Source: Rallus limicola (Eukaryota; Chordata; Aves; Gruiformes; Rallidae). Taken from it: 64,000 bases of DNA. This document shows positions 26,880 to 39,400 of the stretch, piece by piece. The notes under the pieces were generated by a model that saw only the letters and a list, made by a program, of their open reading frames with translations, was not told the origin of the DNA and searched no databases. A program made the translations under genes and the position numbers. Position 1 is the first letter of the stretch. Every line of letters begins with the position of its first letter. Location of the stretch: positions 3,844,001 to 3,908,000 of the forward strand of contig JAKCOZ010000022.1 in NCBI GenBank assembly GCA_022605955.1, given 5' to 3'.

Positions 26880-27137
26880 CAGGGGGAAGCTCCGCCCTCC
26901 TCAGAGCGGCAGGAGCGCGACTCTATTGGCAAACGCGTTCCGCCGTTCTCGCGCCGGAGCCTTCGCTCGCCCTACCTAGGTCTGCGCAGAGCGACTGGCT
27001 GTTGTAGCTGTCAATCGCGGATTAGCCGCGTCCCAGCCAGTAATACCGCCCCCAGACAGTGAGGCGCGGGTTGATTGGTGCCCTGGGCTATCACTCGGCA
27101 ACGCGCTCCACCCCCTCCCGGTCAGGTAGCCCGGAAG
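26880..27137 (+). promoter_or_regulatory. LMTK2: LMTK2 TATA-less promoter with CCAAT and GC boxes
   Basis: There is no TATA box. Inverted CCAAT boxes (ATTGG) lie at 26925-26929 and 27075-27079, and GC boxes near 26891 (TCCGCCCTCC) and 27047-27054 (CCGCCCCC). CCGGAAG joined to AAGATGGCGGC at 27131-27143 is a composite ETS/YY1 site, of the kind often found at or just downstream of CpG-island start sites. The transcription start is therefore inferred near 27.1 kb. Confidence 0.6.
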
Positions 27138-27191
27138 ATGGCGGCGGCGGCGGCGGTAGCGGCGTCCGCAGGGGCCGGCGGGGTTCTGTGA
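27138..27191 (+). other. Upstream ORF 1 (17 codons) in LMTK2 5' leader
   Basis: An ATG with A at -3 and G at +4 (AAGATGG, strong context) opens a 17-residue Ala-rich frame ending in TGA at 27189-27191. It is in the same frame as the main start but separated by that stop. It is translated only if transcription begins upstream of 27138; the ATG also sits inside the ETS/YY1 motif. Confidence 0.5.
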
Positions 27192-27206
27192 GGGGAGCGG
27201 GGCCCG

Positions 27207-27275
27207 ATGCCGCGGGCGGCCGCGCCGCGGAGGCGGGAGGCGACGGCTGTCGCGGGGGTTCGCCGGAGACGCTGA
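27207..27275 (+). other. Upstream ORF 2 (22 codons) in LMTK2 5' leader
   Basis: An ATG in weak context (C at -3, C at +4) opens a 22-residue Arg/Ala-rich frame ending in TGA at 27273-27275, in frame with and 51 nt before the main ATG. Such weak ATGs are often bypassed by scanning ribosomes. Confidence 0.4.
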
Positions 27276-27326
27276 GAACCTCGAGCCCCTCGTTCAGCGC
27301 CGAGCCTCGGGCCGGGAGCGGAGGGC

Positions 27327-27483
27327 ATGCAGGAGCGCGGGGGGCTCGGTGGGGTCGCCGGGCGGTGCGGGGGCGTCCCGCTCCCCTTCGGACCCCAGCG
27401 CCCGCTCGGGCTCGTCCTCGTCTTCCTACTGTCGCTTCTCTTGGGGAGCGGCGGGGCGGCTCCGCTTCCGCGAGCAGGTGCAG
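27327..27483 (+). CDS. LMTK2: LMTK2 coding exon 1 (residues 1-53): signal/first hydrophobic segment
   Basis: The ATG at 27327 is the first in this frame after the TGA at 27273; its context has G at -3 and C at +4, so moderate strength. The exon encodes a Gly/Arg-rich leader, then a hydrophobic run (residues about 26-40, [14 protein letters not shown]) and GGAAPLP, which matches the GAAPLP after the human N-terminal hydrophobic stretch. The leader is about 17 residues longer than in human LMTK2. The donor is CAG|GTGAGG after 27483, phase 1; a GT seven bases upstream fits the donor consensus less well. The N-terminal boundary is the least certain part of the model. Confidence 0.88.
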
Positions 27484-30400
27484 GTGAGGCGCGGCGAGGC
27501 GGCGTAGCGAAACGGGGCCGGGGGAGCGGCTCCGCGGTGGGGGCCTGCGAGGGGGAGCCTGACAGCGGGGCAGCGGCGGGGGCCTCGGCGCGACCTCCCT
27601 GCGTTGGGGCCCGGGGCTCTGCGGCGGGGGAGCGAGGGGACTGCGGGTTTCTCAGCCCCCGTCCCTCCCCCGTTCTGCGGGCAGGGCTGCGCACCGCGCT
27701 CAGCTCTTGCCCCTCGCCGAAGCCTCGGGAAGGGCACGGCGGGCAGATGGGGCTCCCCGGCACGGCGGGCTGCGGCTCCCGGCCGGTAGGTCACGTCTTG
27801 AGCTTGTGGCATCGAGCGATATCCCGCCGGTGGTAGCTCAGTCTCGTTGGGCTGAGTTACGTGCTCCGGCTCCCTGCGTGTTTGCCCACGTACGTTCGTT
27901 CTGGAGTGGCTCCCGTTCGAGCCTCTGCAGACCGCGGCGTGATTCCTCTCTTGTTTTAACGGTGAATCACCGGCACTGCCGTTCCTGGGTGGAGGCAGAC
28001 GGCGCTTCCCTCCTTTCCGGTCAGATTAGTCGGATTCCCCCCAGCCCCCCCGGTCCAGTCTCTCTAAATAGTCACTCAGTTCACATTTATTTGCCTCTTA
28101 GGTTAGGTAACACAAACCCTGCTTATTTTCTTGCTTATTTTCCTGTTTGTCTTAAAAATACAAACTAAAAAAAAGTCCTCTCAGTAGTGTGAATTACTGA
28201 TCAGAGGCATATTAGTATTGGTAGATAACAACCATGGCTGATTCAAGGCTTGGGGTTTTATTGTATTTCGTTGGGGTTTGCAAACAGCCTTGGATTGGGA
28301 CTGAATTTTGTGGTTTGAGTGTGTACTGAGATCCATTTCTAGCCATGAGGAGTTGAACAGCTGAAATAGACAATATGCTCAGCGAGGAGGAGGAGGATGA
28401 GTGGTGGGGAGGGAGTGATCTGAAGCACAGAGATTAGGTAATTTTGCTGCTGTTCCACAGAAAGTATAAAATCTGGGAGTGGAACCCATACTTCTATTTT
28501 TGCTCCTATGCCTCTTTGCCTTTTTTTTCCTTCCCAGGAGCATTTCTGAATTGTTTATAAGTTACTCTTCATCAGCCTTCTTTGAGGTCTTATTTTCCGT
28601 AGAAGTAAATCTGTCATCCAGATCTATATTTCCTTTGAGACTCAATCATAGTTTTCTCATTTATGAAATACTTGAAGTTTATCCAAATAATATTAACTTG
28701 ACACCAAGCTGTAAAGTTAGACAGCAGAATCATTCCGTGTGGAGGTCCTTTCTGCCTTTTCTGTGTCTTCCTGACACATGGTTAGTTTTTCTATTTAAAG
28801 AGAGATGTCAGAGTGGCTGCATCCAGTGTTCTCACCTTGTTTTTAAAATTTTTATTTTTTTAAATAAAAATTTCTCTTTGCTGTCAGGACTATGATGGCA
28901 AAGCAGGGACTTCAAAGCATAACTTCCATGATGCTGGCAAAATTCTCATATTGAAAAGATGATTGGACAAAACACTAGAGTGAAAGTGGGTTTAGTTGGG
29001 CTTTTTTTAACTTTGCTTGTCTTTTAAAAGGCTGAACCAGGTATGTTAAGTGCAGTACTCCCTAGAGAGGTACTTATAATGTTGGACTAATACAAAATTA
29101 ATGGGGTATCATAATTTTATATATTGTCTTTGGCTATGATTTTTTATCCCTAAGTATCTGTACATGGGGTGTTTTCTGAGGTTTAGTGAACTGTGCCAGA
29201 CCCTGTCCTGGAAAACCCAATGAACTGCAGAAAATAAAACTTGTGCTTTCTATTGTGTCTTTACCCGTACAGAAAGAAGCAAAGTATTTGGGTTATTTTA
29301 TTGACAGATATTTAGTACTTAAACCTTAAGGACTTCAAGAGGAGCCTTTTCCAATTTCACTGGCATCCTTACTGAATGAAATAATGTGCAGCAGCTTCTT
29401 AGCCTGCAGCATGTCCCAAATCATCACTACAGCAGTAACAAGTTAGAAAGCTAAAAGGAATTCTTTTCCCCCTTCCTTTGGGTAGATTACCCATGGATGA
29501 CAGACTGTTTTTTCTTGAACCTTCTTTATCATAGTAGGCAAATTTTAAAATCTGTCTAGAAGGCAAACCTGTGACTTTGCTGGGTTAAGAGTCATGACTT
29601 GTGTTCAAAACCAGCTTCAGCTGTATTATGAATTTCTCTCTCATACATCCCATGATGGGCTGCTTTGATCTCCTGTATTGGGACTGGCAATCGCTGATGG
29701 TTTTGGTTCTGGGCCTTGGCAGATTTTCCTGTGCTCCATAATGCTCAGTCTGATACAAACGTGTGGAGAATTTAATGTTTTTTTCCTAAAATCATTAGTA
29801 ACTGCTTTCAGAATTATTTCAGGGTCCCACAATTCTTCACCTAGGAAGGAGGATCGCTTCTTTTGACAGCGGTGAAAGGTTTTGATGTGTGTTGTTCTGA
29901 GCTTATACAGGAAAGGTGGGAACCCACAGAAAAAGGAGGAAACTGTCTGTAGTTGCAGTGAACTTGCTGAATAGCTCACAGAATATACCCACAATAAATG
30001 AACTTCTCTTTTGTGGAGGAAGCTGGAAAGCAGGAAGTGGTGATGGGCAGGTTCTAGTAAGATGAGATTGGATTCCTTGCTCAAAACCGCTCCGTTTTGT
30101 GGAACTGCTGTGGAAGGATGCCAGGCTGGGTGGCTGGGGCACTGTCAGGTTCACAGGGCCTTGCTAGAGAGGAATGATGCTGCTCTTCTTAAGTATGGCT
30201 CTGCAGTGATTGTGGGTGAAGACATGCATTGGTGATGTGGTCTATATTTGTCTTGCATTTTTGAGGTTATATTTATAAACACATGTTTTTCTTTTCAACA
30301 ATAAGAAAAGGAGATAAAGAAAATAAGGGTTTGACTGTTCCTGTGGTAGATTTCATAGCTGTTGTAGAATATAGGAAAAAAACAAGATGATAAAGGTGCT

Positions 30401-33400
30401 ACTAGTTAGAAATACTTAGATCAACATAGATTTAGTTTACTCTGTGAATGGAAAAGGAGGATAGTGACATGTACTGTGATAGTCCTGAGTTTAAGGTTTT
30501 ACTTTATACTGGAGGTGAGAGCTGGGCACAGGTCTGCTGGAAAGTGGTCACAGAATGAAGCTCTGTAGTTGTTCTGAGCCTGTGGAGTATTAGTGATTTT
30601 ACCTGAATTTGCTGGGCTAAGGTGACATCTGCTTTAACACTGTGTGGCTGAAGTACAGGCATTAGGGAACTGCTCTTTAGCAGCAGTATTTTGCAGCAAA
30701 CACTGCATTATAATCTGACATGTTTGCTTTAGTAGAGCTTTACATTTACATTCAGGCTCTCTGTTCTTCTGACTAGAATTTCTATACCTGACCTGAATTC
30801 AGCTGAGAGTCTGAACCAAGGCTGTGTGTGTAATGTCAGGCAAAGTATTTCTATCATCTCTGTCCTAGATGAAGTCTTTGAAAATACAGAGTATCAGGGA
30901 CTCAAGAATATTATTTTCCCATCAAATTTGAATAGCATTTTTAGCAGTTGTGTTCAGTTTTGAATTTGTGGTGAATTTCCTAATCTGCTCATTTGAATTG
31001 AGGCAGCTGGTCTGGCGCCTACCTGGGTTTGTCATGGGGCTTCCTCCCTGCTGCACCAGCGACATGTCGTGGCAGTGAGTCCTTCCTTGCTAATGATCTG
31101 GGTCATGTTCAGCCCAGGAGAAGCTGCTGAGAAATTGGTGTGTAGTATCCTGAGACATGTTCATGCAGCTATTACAGATACAGTCAGCTGGTCATAGATG
31201 TCAAGTTAAAACTGAGATTTAAGTCACTTTTATTTAAGAGGAGGTCTGTAGTGTGTGTACTCCTGAGAGAATTGTTGCTTTTGGGTTGCTTTGACTTGAT
31301 GCTTCACCTGGAGTTCTGTCAGACTGGAGCCCAGTCATGGTTGTGGCCTGTGGTTTGGCATTGTAAAACTTGTGGACTCTTGCACATACCAAGAAAAGCG
31401 GTTGTCTGAGGATATGCAAGTGAGTGACTCGGATCACTTGAAGTTAAGAAAACTGCTTGTAAAGTGGGGATTTTAATTAGTAGTACTTTTCTTGGGAGTG
31501 GTCTCTTTCCTCTTCCTTTCATGCACTAAACTTATTTACTTGTCCCTATATTTATTTTTCTAGCTTCTGTCCCAGACACCTAATAATTGCAGAGCTAGAA
31601 GCTGCTAAGTTGTCTTTTATCTTTTGTTTCTATCTGTGAGACTGTGATTGAGGTAAGAAGCCAGCCCCTCTCTTTGGTCTGCAGGGGTGTTCCATGCAAG
31701 GCTTTGTTCCCAGGCTTGGTCTAATTTCTCTGGCTGCTAAGTGTCTGGACTTTGCTACACTGAAGCAGTCCTTGGAGGAGGAGGAGGAGGTCACTTTTTG
31801 AGTTAGTTTCTCACAACTTGAATGCTTGGGTGTATTTGATAATTCCTTGAGTATCATTGCAGTGTATTAAGGTAGCACTGATATAAAGGTATGTTGTCAT
31901 GGCATCAGGTACAGGTCGTTGGCTTGAAAGGGCCTAGTAATTAGTTCTGATTTTGCTTCTGATCCTGTTTAAAAAAAACAAACTAGAACAGAGTTTGTGT
32001 TGCACAGAGAGATCCAACTTCTATTTGAAAAGCACCAAAGACAAGGTTGTATTTTGGGGAGCGTCTGAACAGCTGTCAGGCAAACTTGAGGAGTAATAGT
32101 TTTCTGGACATCGGCTGTAGTCTACTTCCAGTCACCATCCATGCAGGGGTTACCTTGGTTAGTGCCATGCCAGAGCTGCAGAGGATGTAGTTCTGTCTTT
32201 GAGTCCTGATGCCCCACTTGTGCAGCACAAGGGCAGCACATGGAGTACTGGAGTCTTAGATTTTATTTTGGGTCTGCCTATCTGGTGTGGGCAGCTCGTA
32301 CCTGGAGCTTGTCTGGTTCTGGATACGATTTGCTATAGCTTTGATGCTTTTATTGCTCTGTATAAGCTGTTTTCATTGTGTTTCTGTTATGAAAGGTCTT
32401 GAGCAACATGAGTGATACTAGAAACACTTTGATAATCAGAAATGTGCAGAGTGTGTCTGGATAACTGTTACGGTCTACGCACATAGTTAAAGAACAACCT
32501 GTAGCAAGCTGTTGTGCCACATAGGGCTTAGGCAAGGTAGTGGTGTGAATCGACTTGTCTCAGTGAATTGTCCTATGAGGGATTTGCAGTGTGAAGTGCT
32601 GCTACAAAGCAACACCTTGCCCAACCCTACTACACTTACAAAGGTTTCCTTACAAGTAAGGAGACATCACTGCAAGGACTTTAGTGACCTGGCTTTCACT
32701 TGGCCTACCTCTGCACCCCAAGATTTCTTCAATATGAAAGAGGTGTAAAAAATTTTAACAATAGGCTTTTAAGTGCTGACTTTTAAGCTTTTGGGCTGTA
32801 GACTAGATCCAGTTCTCCAAAATTAGTCATTCATCCTATGGCCTGTTCGTCCTAGGAACCCTACAGCTATGAAGAGGGATGAGAAATAAAACCGATTAAG
32901 CTCTTTTGGCAAGATGCTGCTGCTTGCTTTCCCACATTTCTTAACCCAGTTGTACATCAGAGTTGGAAATGTATCTACTGTAAAATCAAGACTCTAGAAA
33001 ACCCCATAGCTGGAAGGTTGTGTGTATGGATTCCTTTCACATGAACCAAAAGAAATTAGTCTCTTCAAACCAGTATACCTTAATAGGTTGTGTTCCTGTC
33101 AGATGGTGGGAGAAAGAGATACTTAATGTTGTGATTTCTATGCTGCAGGTACTTCTGATGCTTTGAGATACCATGATGTGTAATCTCACGCTGCTTTAAG
33201 TGTTTGTCCACCTTCTTTAAAAAAAAATCGACAGCTCCTGTCCCTCACTGTTGAAGTGGCATTGCAGATGGAGGCAACATCTAGCAGTGTGGAATACAGT
33301 ATGCTCTGCAGTATATTTATATATATGTATACAGACACATTTAAGAATCAGATGCTACCACAGCAAGATAATAAAGCTACCCAGATTTTCCAGAAACACT

Positions 33401-36400
33401 GCCATGAAGGCCTAGGATACGTAATTATTTAACATGTATATTTTTTACCTTGTCTTAAGATGCCTTTGTGCAAACATGAGATTCTAACACTGAAACTTCA
33501 AACAGATCTCGCTCTGTAAACACTTGAAGTACTAGCCTATATTTAGTCCTTATTAAAATTGAGCAGTATGCTGTTGTGTGAGTAATTCCTTGACATTACT
33601 GGGAAGACTTGTAGGGTAATAGAATAAGGACAGAAATGTAAAATCCCAGCTCACCCTTTTTTTTGGTTACTAACTGTTCAGCCCATGCTTTGGCCAGGAG
33701 AAGAGTGAGGATTGGAGCCATGTTGTTCTGAGGGCGCTGTACCATGCGAGAGTCGGGCATCGCCCCAGATAATCTCACTGTAGGATGTGTAACCTGTGCC
33801 ACCCATGCATACAGAGTGGACTGAAGCAGCCCCAGAATCTCATTTGAAGCACACCTTAAAAGTATTTAGGGGGAGCATGGGATAAAAGGGTTTGAGAGAG
33901 CATTGGCTTAGGTTGCAGGCTACACTTGTGGTTTTTATAAGGACAAATGGGAGGACATTGAACTTGCCAAGAACTGGTGACTTACAGAGGGTATGTGTCC
34001 AGTTGTGATGTGAAGTAGCTAATATTTCTTCTTGGATGTATTGTAACCTCTTGCATAGGACAGTGATGGTTTCAGGGTCACGTGCCCACAAAACACGTTT
34101 AACTATGAGACTAGCTTTTGTCAGTGTAGAACTATATCCAGAACACAAAGTGGGCTGGAGGAGTGTGTCAGAGGGTTTTTTATTGCTTCATGGGGAAAAA
34201 CTGTAGGAAGTTGCCACTTGTTGTCTTCCTTGCCCTGACTTCTGATGATTGACTGCTGTAAAGAAGAAAAGCTGGTGTTTTTTCAAAAGAATAGTCTGTG
34301 CTTATGTATTGGCATTTTTTTTAAGATACAGCCCCCTGCCCCCCTCCCAGTTACCTCTGAAAGCCTTGTCATCTTGCTGGCATCTTTCTAAGCATCAGGC
34401 TTTCATTTAAACCATGTAACACAATGCAGACTTGGGCAGGAAATAGTTTTGTTGACAAACTCTTAATTATTGCTTGTTATATTCAGAAAGTTTAAATGCA
34501 AGTGTGCAATGTAACTTGAACAGCTCTAGTTTTAAGTCCTTAAGAGATTTTTTTCTTGAGACTACAATACTTAAGATTTTCCATAGTTTTAAGGAAGAAG
34601 GGGAAAATAAAATCAGGTGCTAAAGTGGGTTTGTGTAAAGATATATTTGTAATACCCATACTGAAGGTTAATTCTCTTAGTTATGCAAAATCAAGATAGT
34701 ACTGATGTCACGAGAGGATAGGCTTTTGAAATAACTCTGTACAATTAATAAAACTTGTAATAGTTTCTTTTAGGTTATTTTTATTGGTTTAAAACTTGAA
34801 ACTTAGGTGTTTTCTTTGAATGGCATGAAGCACTAGAAATCTCAGAGCTGAAAAGCTCAGGTATAAACTTCAGGGACTTTCACAAGATTCTCAGGAATGT
34901 TATACATGTCTGTTCTTAGGGATTTGCTCAGTAAAGGAACATTTCTAGTCTCTGCTTGAAATATTTTGGTTATTTGGAATCAGTTGTAGATTTCATTAAG
35001 GTGCTGGTGTAGTATTGAGGATGCCAAATCAATAAAAGTCCTCTGAGATGGTGGGAATGTTTCTCCTTGTACTGGTAATGGTCACTCAAATCAAAGGGCT
35101 GGTGGGGATTTGGAGTGCTTCTCTCAGTAGACAATTCTTTTTTTTCTTTTTTTTCTTTTATCTTAGATGTCTGGTGTGCAAATAGCACTCCTTCCAAACT
35201 CATGTAAAGCCCATATTTCTGCTGAAAATTAATCTCAGAAATGATGCTGCTGTTTGGCTTAGTTGTTAAGTGGAGCATAGCAGGAAAACACTGAGGTGAC
35301 AGGGATGCAGTAACTAATGGAATGTGCTCTTGAGTTGTGGATTCTTTTGTGAAACACAGGCATTGCAATGCCTGTTGTGCTTTACCTTGTCATACAAATC
35401 AGACATTACACAAGAGATGTGTCTAAAATTGTTTTGAATAGGCTTTTGTGTTAGTATTCTGTTACCTGTGCACCTTCAGAACTTACCAGCCTGGTTGTAT
35501 CTGTATTGGTTTTGTGCCTGTTTGTAGGAAACCTCTGAAGATTTCAGGGAGTAACTAAATGCAGGAGGAACCCTTTGAGATCATGTATCTTTTCCTCACA
35601 ATCTGGCTTGTGAAGAACTGGGTAGGAGTCAAGAACAGTTTCCCACTTAATTGCTAGCATAGAAGACAATGACAGCATTAATTAGGAAAGTTGGGATAGC
35701 GTTTAAAATCCTATTTATCGAACCCACTATAAATTAGGGTGATATTGCACTTCAGTCTGGTTACATTAATATTGATTGAACGCAGAGTAAGTAAACTTAT
35801 CAAGTTTATGAAAGGTACCATGGAGGTAGCTAGGGAGCAAAGTTAGATTTGGTCATTCATTAGTATCTCAAAGGCTGCTCTGTTCCGACTTGGTGTTGTA
35901 AAGTTACATCTCAGCTCATGATCGTATAATTTGAGGGTGTCCAAGAGACAGTTTAAGTGACTGCTGTCATGCTAGATTTGTGCTGCAAATAGTTACAGCT
36001 ATTAGTGCAGAACTGCCATTTATGTAGCTGCTCTTGAAGCACAGAAGCTCTTGCTTATGCAGTGGGACTGTTGTCGCATAGCAACTACTGTGCTGGAAGC
36101 TTAAAATCAGATGCTCCCTTCAAGTTCACTGTGCCCTAATAATGCTTAATTTATCTGGGCCTTGCAGTGCCTTTAGCTTTGTGAATGTCTTTTATTAGTG
36201 TGTTCAGTAATGTCTGTCATGTACATTTACTTTTGTTCCCCATTTCCCCGTCCCCACCAAGCTTAGAATTGTGCACACTCGTGCATTTTTAGCCCAATTT
36301 CCTGAAAGTTGAGACGTTAATAATGGGATTAATCCCATTGAACCAAATTTGAGAGAGTTGGAGTTTGAGTGCCATGGCCTTTCGTAATCTGATGGCAGAA

Positions 36401-39400
36401 GAAAAGCAGGCTGGCTGCCCCTTGGACGTCTGGTCCTGCATCATGCAGTGTGGTGGCTGTTGGCTGGCGAGCGGAGGTGGACGGGCCATTTGGCTAGCTG
36501 GCATGCCTGTTGCTCCTAATTAATGGCAGCAAAGGAAGCCACAGATGGATGATGTACATGGGTATTTGAGAGGATTGTGTGCAGACTGGGAAATCAGGTG
36601 GAGGAGGAAACCAATACTAGTGAGGAACTGATATCTGTTTGCTTAGCTGTTGCGTTGGGTGGTTGGTGAACTATTTTATGAAGAAAGACTTGAAAGAATC
36701 TTATGAAGGTAGAGAGAATCCTGACCTATATAAATTGCTTTGAAAAATACTTTGTATGAAAATAAAGCTCTTCCACCCCTTGAAACATGGTAATAAATAC
36801 TGAAGTGTATGTTCTCATGTCTATACTTGATCCTGAGAATGCCAGTGTAATTTATCATCAGTCTTTTTTTTCAGTGAGCGTGGTCATGTTCTTGCCTGCG
36901 CACGGGGTTTGACTTCAGATGTTTATGTGCTTCTTAAAAGTGGGTAAATAACAGCACAGAATCAGTACTTAATACTGTAGGCTTTGAAGAGAGACCTTAT
37001 TTTTCTGTTGATAATTTAGGATCATCTCAGTGCCATTTTGAGGTGGAACACTTACTAGCACGGAGTTCTTCGTGAAGTATTTTGTTGTGTCAACCTTGCA
37101 GTAACACATATAGTAACACAGACACGCTGCATCTCCTGCTTCTTTTAATATAGTAGTGATCTAGTCCAGGCCTCTTCCTCCTGCTTAAGCAGTTGGGATA
37201 TACCAGACCACAGCAGTCTAGACTGTGTTAACAGACAGTAAGCTCTGTATTGTTGGCATTTTAGACACAGTATTTTTGATCTGTTTTGCAGATCTTTCCT
37301 AAAGAACAGATTGTGACTACTGGACAGATACTGAGGTGTAGTAGGGTGTTACTGCTTAGGGTTACATTAAATATGTCAGGTTTTTTAACTGAGATGATAT
37401 GCTGAGTAAACTTGATAAAATTCTCTACAGAATCTATTATGTTAAGATTCTTAACTTCTGCACTCATTAAGATTGATACTCATTGGATTTTTTTATCTTG
37501 GTTTAAATTAAATTTACAATGTATTTTAACAAGTGCTTTTATTAAAGAAAACTGTTTCCTGTAATAATGATGTAGAATGGTGCTTTGCATTTAATTGAAT
37601 GGATTTATTTCTCGTTGCTTTTTCAGTCAGTATCTTACAATAAACAGCTGTCATTCCTTCCCACTTTGACAATTTACAAACAAAAGGCGGTATTAAACAT
37701 CTGCCTTTTCAGTTCCAAAGCATTTTATTAAGCTCCAGTGAATTAGTCATTGGATGGAAATAATTGAAAAATGCAAAAGAGTTTATACTGCAGCAGAATT
37801 TATAGCACTTTGTCAAACACCAGTTCCAATACTTAATCAGTGACTTCCATCACTGAATATGTATTTATGCAAGCTATTAAAATAACCTATAATAAATTTT
37901 AGCCCAGTTATAAGTTGCCATAATTTTGTCCTTAATTTTATGTTCTTTTTTTAAAAAAATGTAAATTAAAAATATCATTTATTAATGGTGATGTGAGAGA
38001 CATCAAAGTTTATCCAAATAGAGATGGATTCTGTAATTCTCAGTAAGTAGCTCTCACTTGTATGAGTCATCTGAAGTGCTGTTCATAAGTGTTGCAGAAA
38101 CTTGCCCATGATAATTGGTGTTTTTCTTGTATTAAAGCATCTTTTTATAACTTTGTATGTTAAATTTTCCTTGTGTTTTCAGAAGTTTAGTTGACTTCCA
38201 TCTTAATGAACTGTTAGCTGCTTCTGAAAACTTCATTGCTGATTCTCCAATTAATTGCTCTTAGTTCACAAGCTTTCTTTTCTTGAGAATTATAAAAGGT
38301 CTTTAAGGTTAGGAAGTCGTGTAATGAACAGCACCTTTTTTTTTTTTCCACCCTGTATTAATTCCAGGACTCTTAAAGGAGATGGTTATAATACAGGGAA
38401 AAGTAGCTTCCATAAATCACTTAAATTTGAGGCTTGATAAATGTGAAGGAATTTCAGCCAAAAATGTTTTCTTTTTCAAATAAAATAGCTGGATGCACGT
38501 GCAGTGTATGTAATGTACAGTAAATGCAGCTTATGATGGTTAGTGCCCATTGTGTTTCATTTTGAGTTAACTAAACCAGAAAACTGGCACAAGACCACCA
38601 GGAGCTTGAATCCTCCTAGTTGCTTCTGCTGTAATAACTTGTGATTTTGGGGAGTTCCTAAGTTAGTGTGAGCACAGTAATGTTTGTGTAAACACACACC
38701 CTGGTCATGCTGCTGGAGTTGTGGTAGTCCCAGGGCACTGAGAAGTTTGTAGGTAGAGATAACATCTTGTACCAGACCAGCAAATATAATTGCAGTAAAT
38801 GTACTTGTGGTGCACGAGCCCCTTGTCTGGTCTGGGCAAAAAATCAAGTGGTGAGATTGCAAGTGGGAAAGCTGAGTTGGGAGAATTGCTTCAAGCTTCA
38901 AGAGAGGCTGGTCAGAAAGGCTGTGTAGAAGAAAATAGAGTATTTAGAGCAGGGGAGGATGCTAATGACAAGAAATACTGGTCTTCTGCCATGAGGAACA
39001 GGAAGACACTGTAAAATTCATGTTTGCCATGTGGACATCAAAAAGGAGGCATTATAGTGTACCACAAACCCAAAATAAGTTTGATAGGGTTTTTGGTTTT
39101 ACACATTTGATAGGTGGTGTGCTTTATACTTCCCTCTTAAAGGATCTGGTCTGAAACTTGTCTTCAAATAGTAGCCCTTTAAGTAGTTGTTTTAAGTAGT
39201 CTTTTAAGACCTGCTAGTAATGCATATTGTGAGTAGTAAGCCATGCTTTTAGTGCCCGAGTTCATGTAGTGATTTCCTTTGCTTGACTAACTTCCCCAAA
39301 TGCATCTGGTACACTGGATGAAACATTCTAGGGGGCTGAGGAGTCTTGATTTTCTTCGGGGGGGGGGTAATATATATGTTGTAGTGGTGGTGGTGAACAT

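Larger units (their letters stand above)
26390..28060. other. CpG island spanning promoter, exon 1 and start of intron 1
   Basis: A sharp rise in G+C and CpG density against the AT-rich flanks begins near 26390, is strongest over about 26500-27800, and fades by about 28060. It explains the many long overlapping open frames here on both strands, which are by-products of high GC rather than genes. Confidence 0.85.

Noticed and set aside
26277..27062. Plus-strand open frame of 261 codons in the CpG island
   Set aside because: It ends before the LMTK2 leader, is Arg/Pro/Ala-rich as any random GC-rich frame would be, overlaps four other open frames on both strands and lies largely in the promoter. 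No domain is recognisable.
27471..27478. Alternative exon-1 donor at CGAGCAG|GTGCAG, seven bases upstream of the chosen donor
   Set aside because: CAG|GTGAGG is the better consensus, keeps phase 1 and restores GAG as in human LMTK2; the upstream site would shift the frame.
27122..27763. Minus-strand open frame of 213 codons antisense to exon 1
   Set aside because: It is the shadow of the GC-rich exon 1 and its flanks, Pro/Ala/Arg-rich without pattern.
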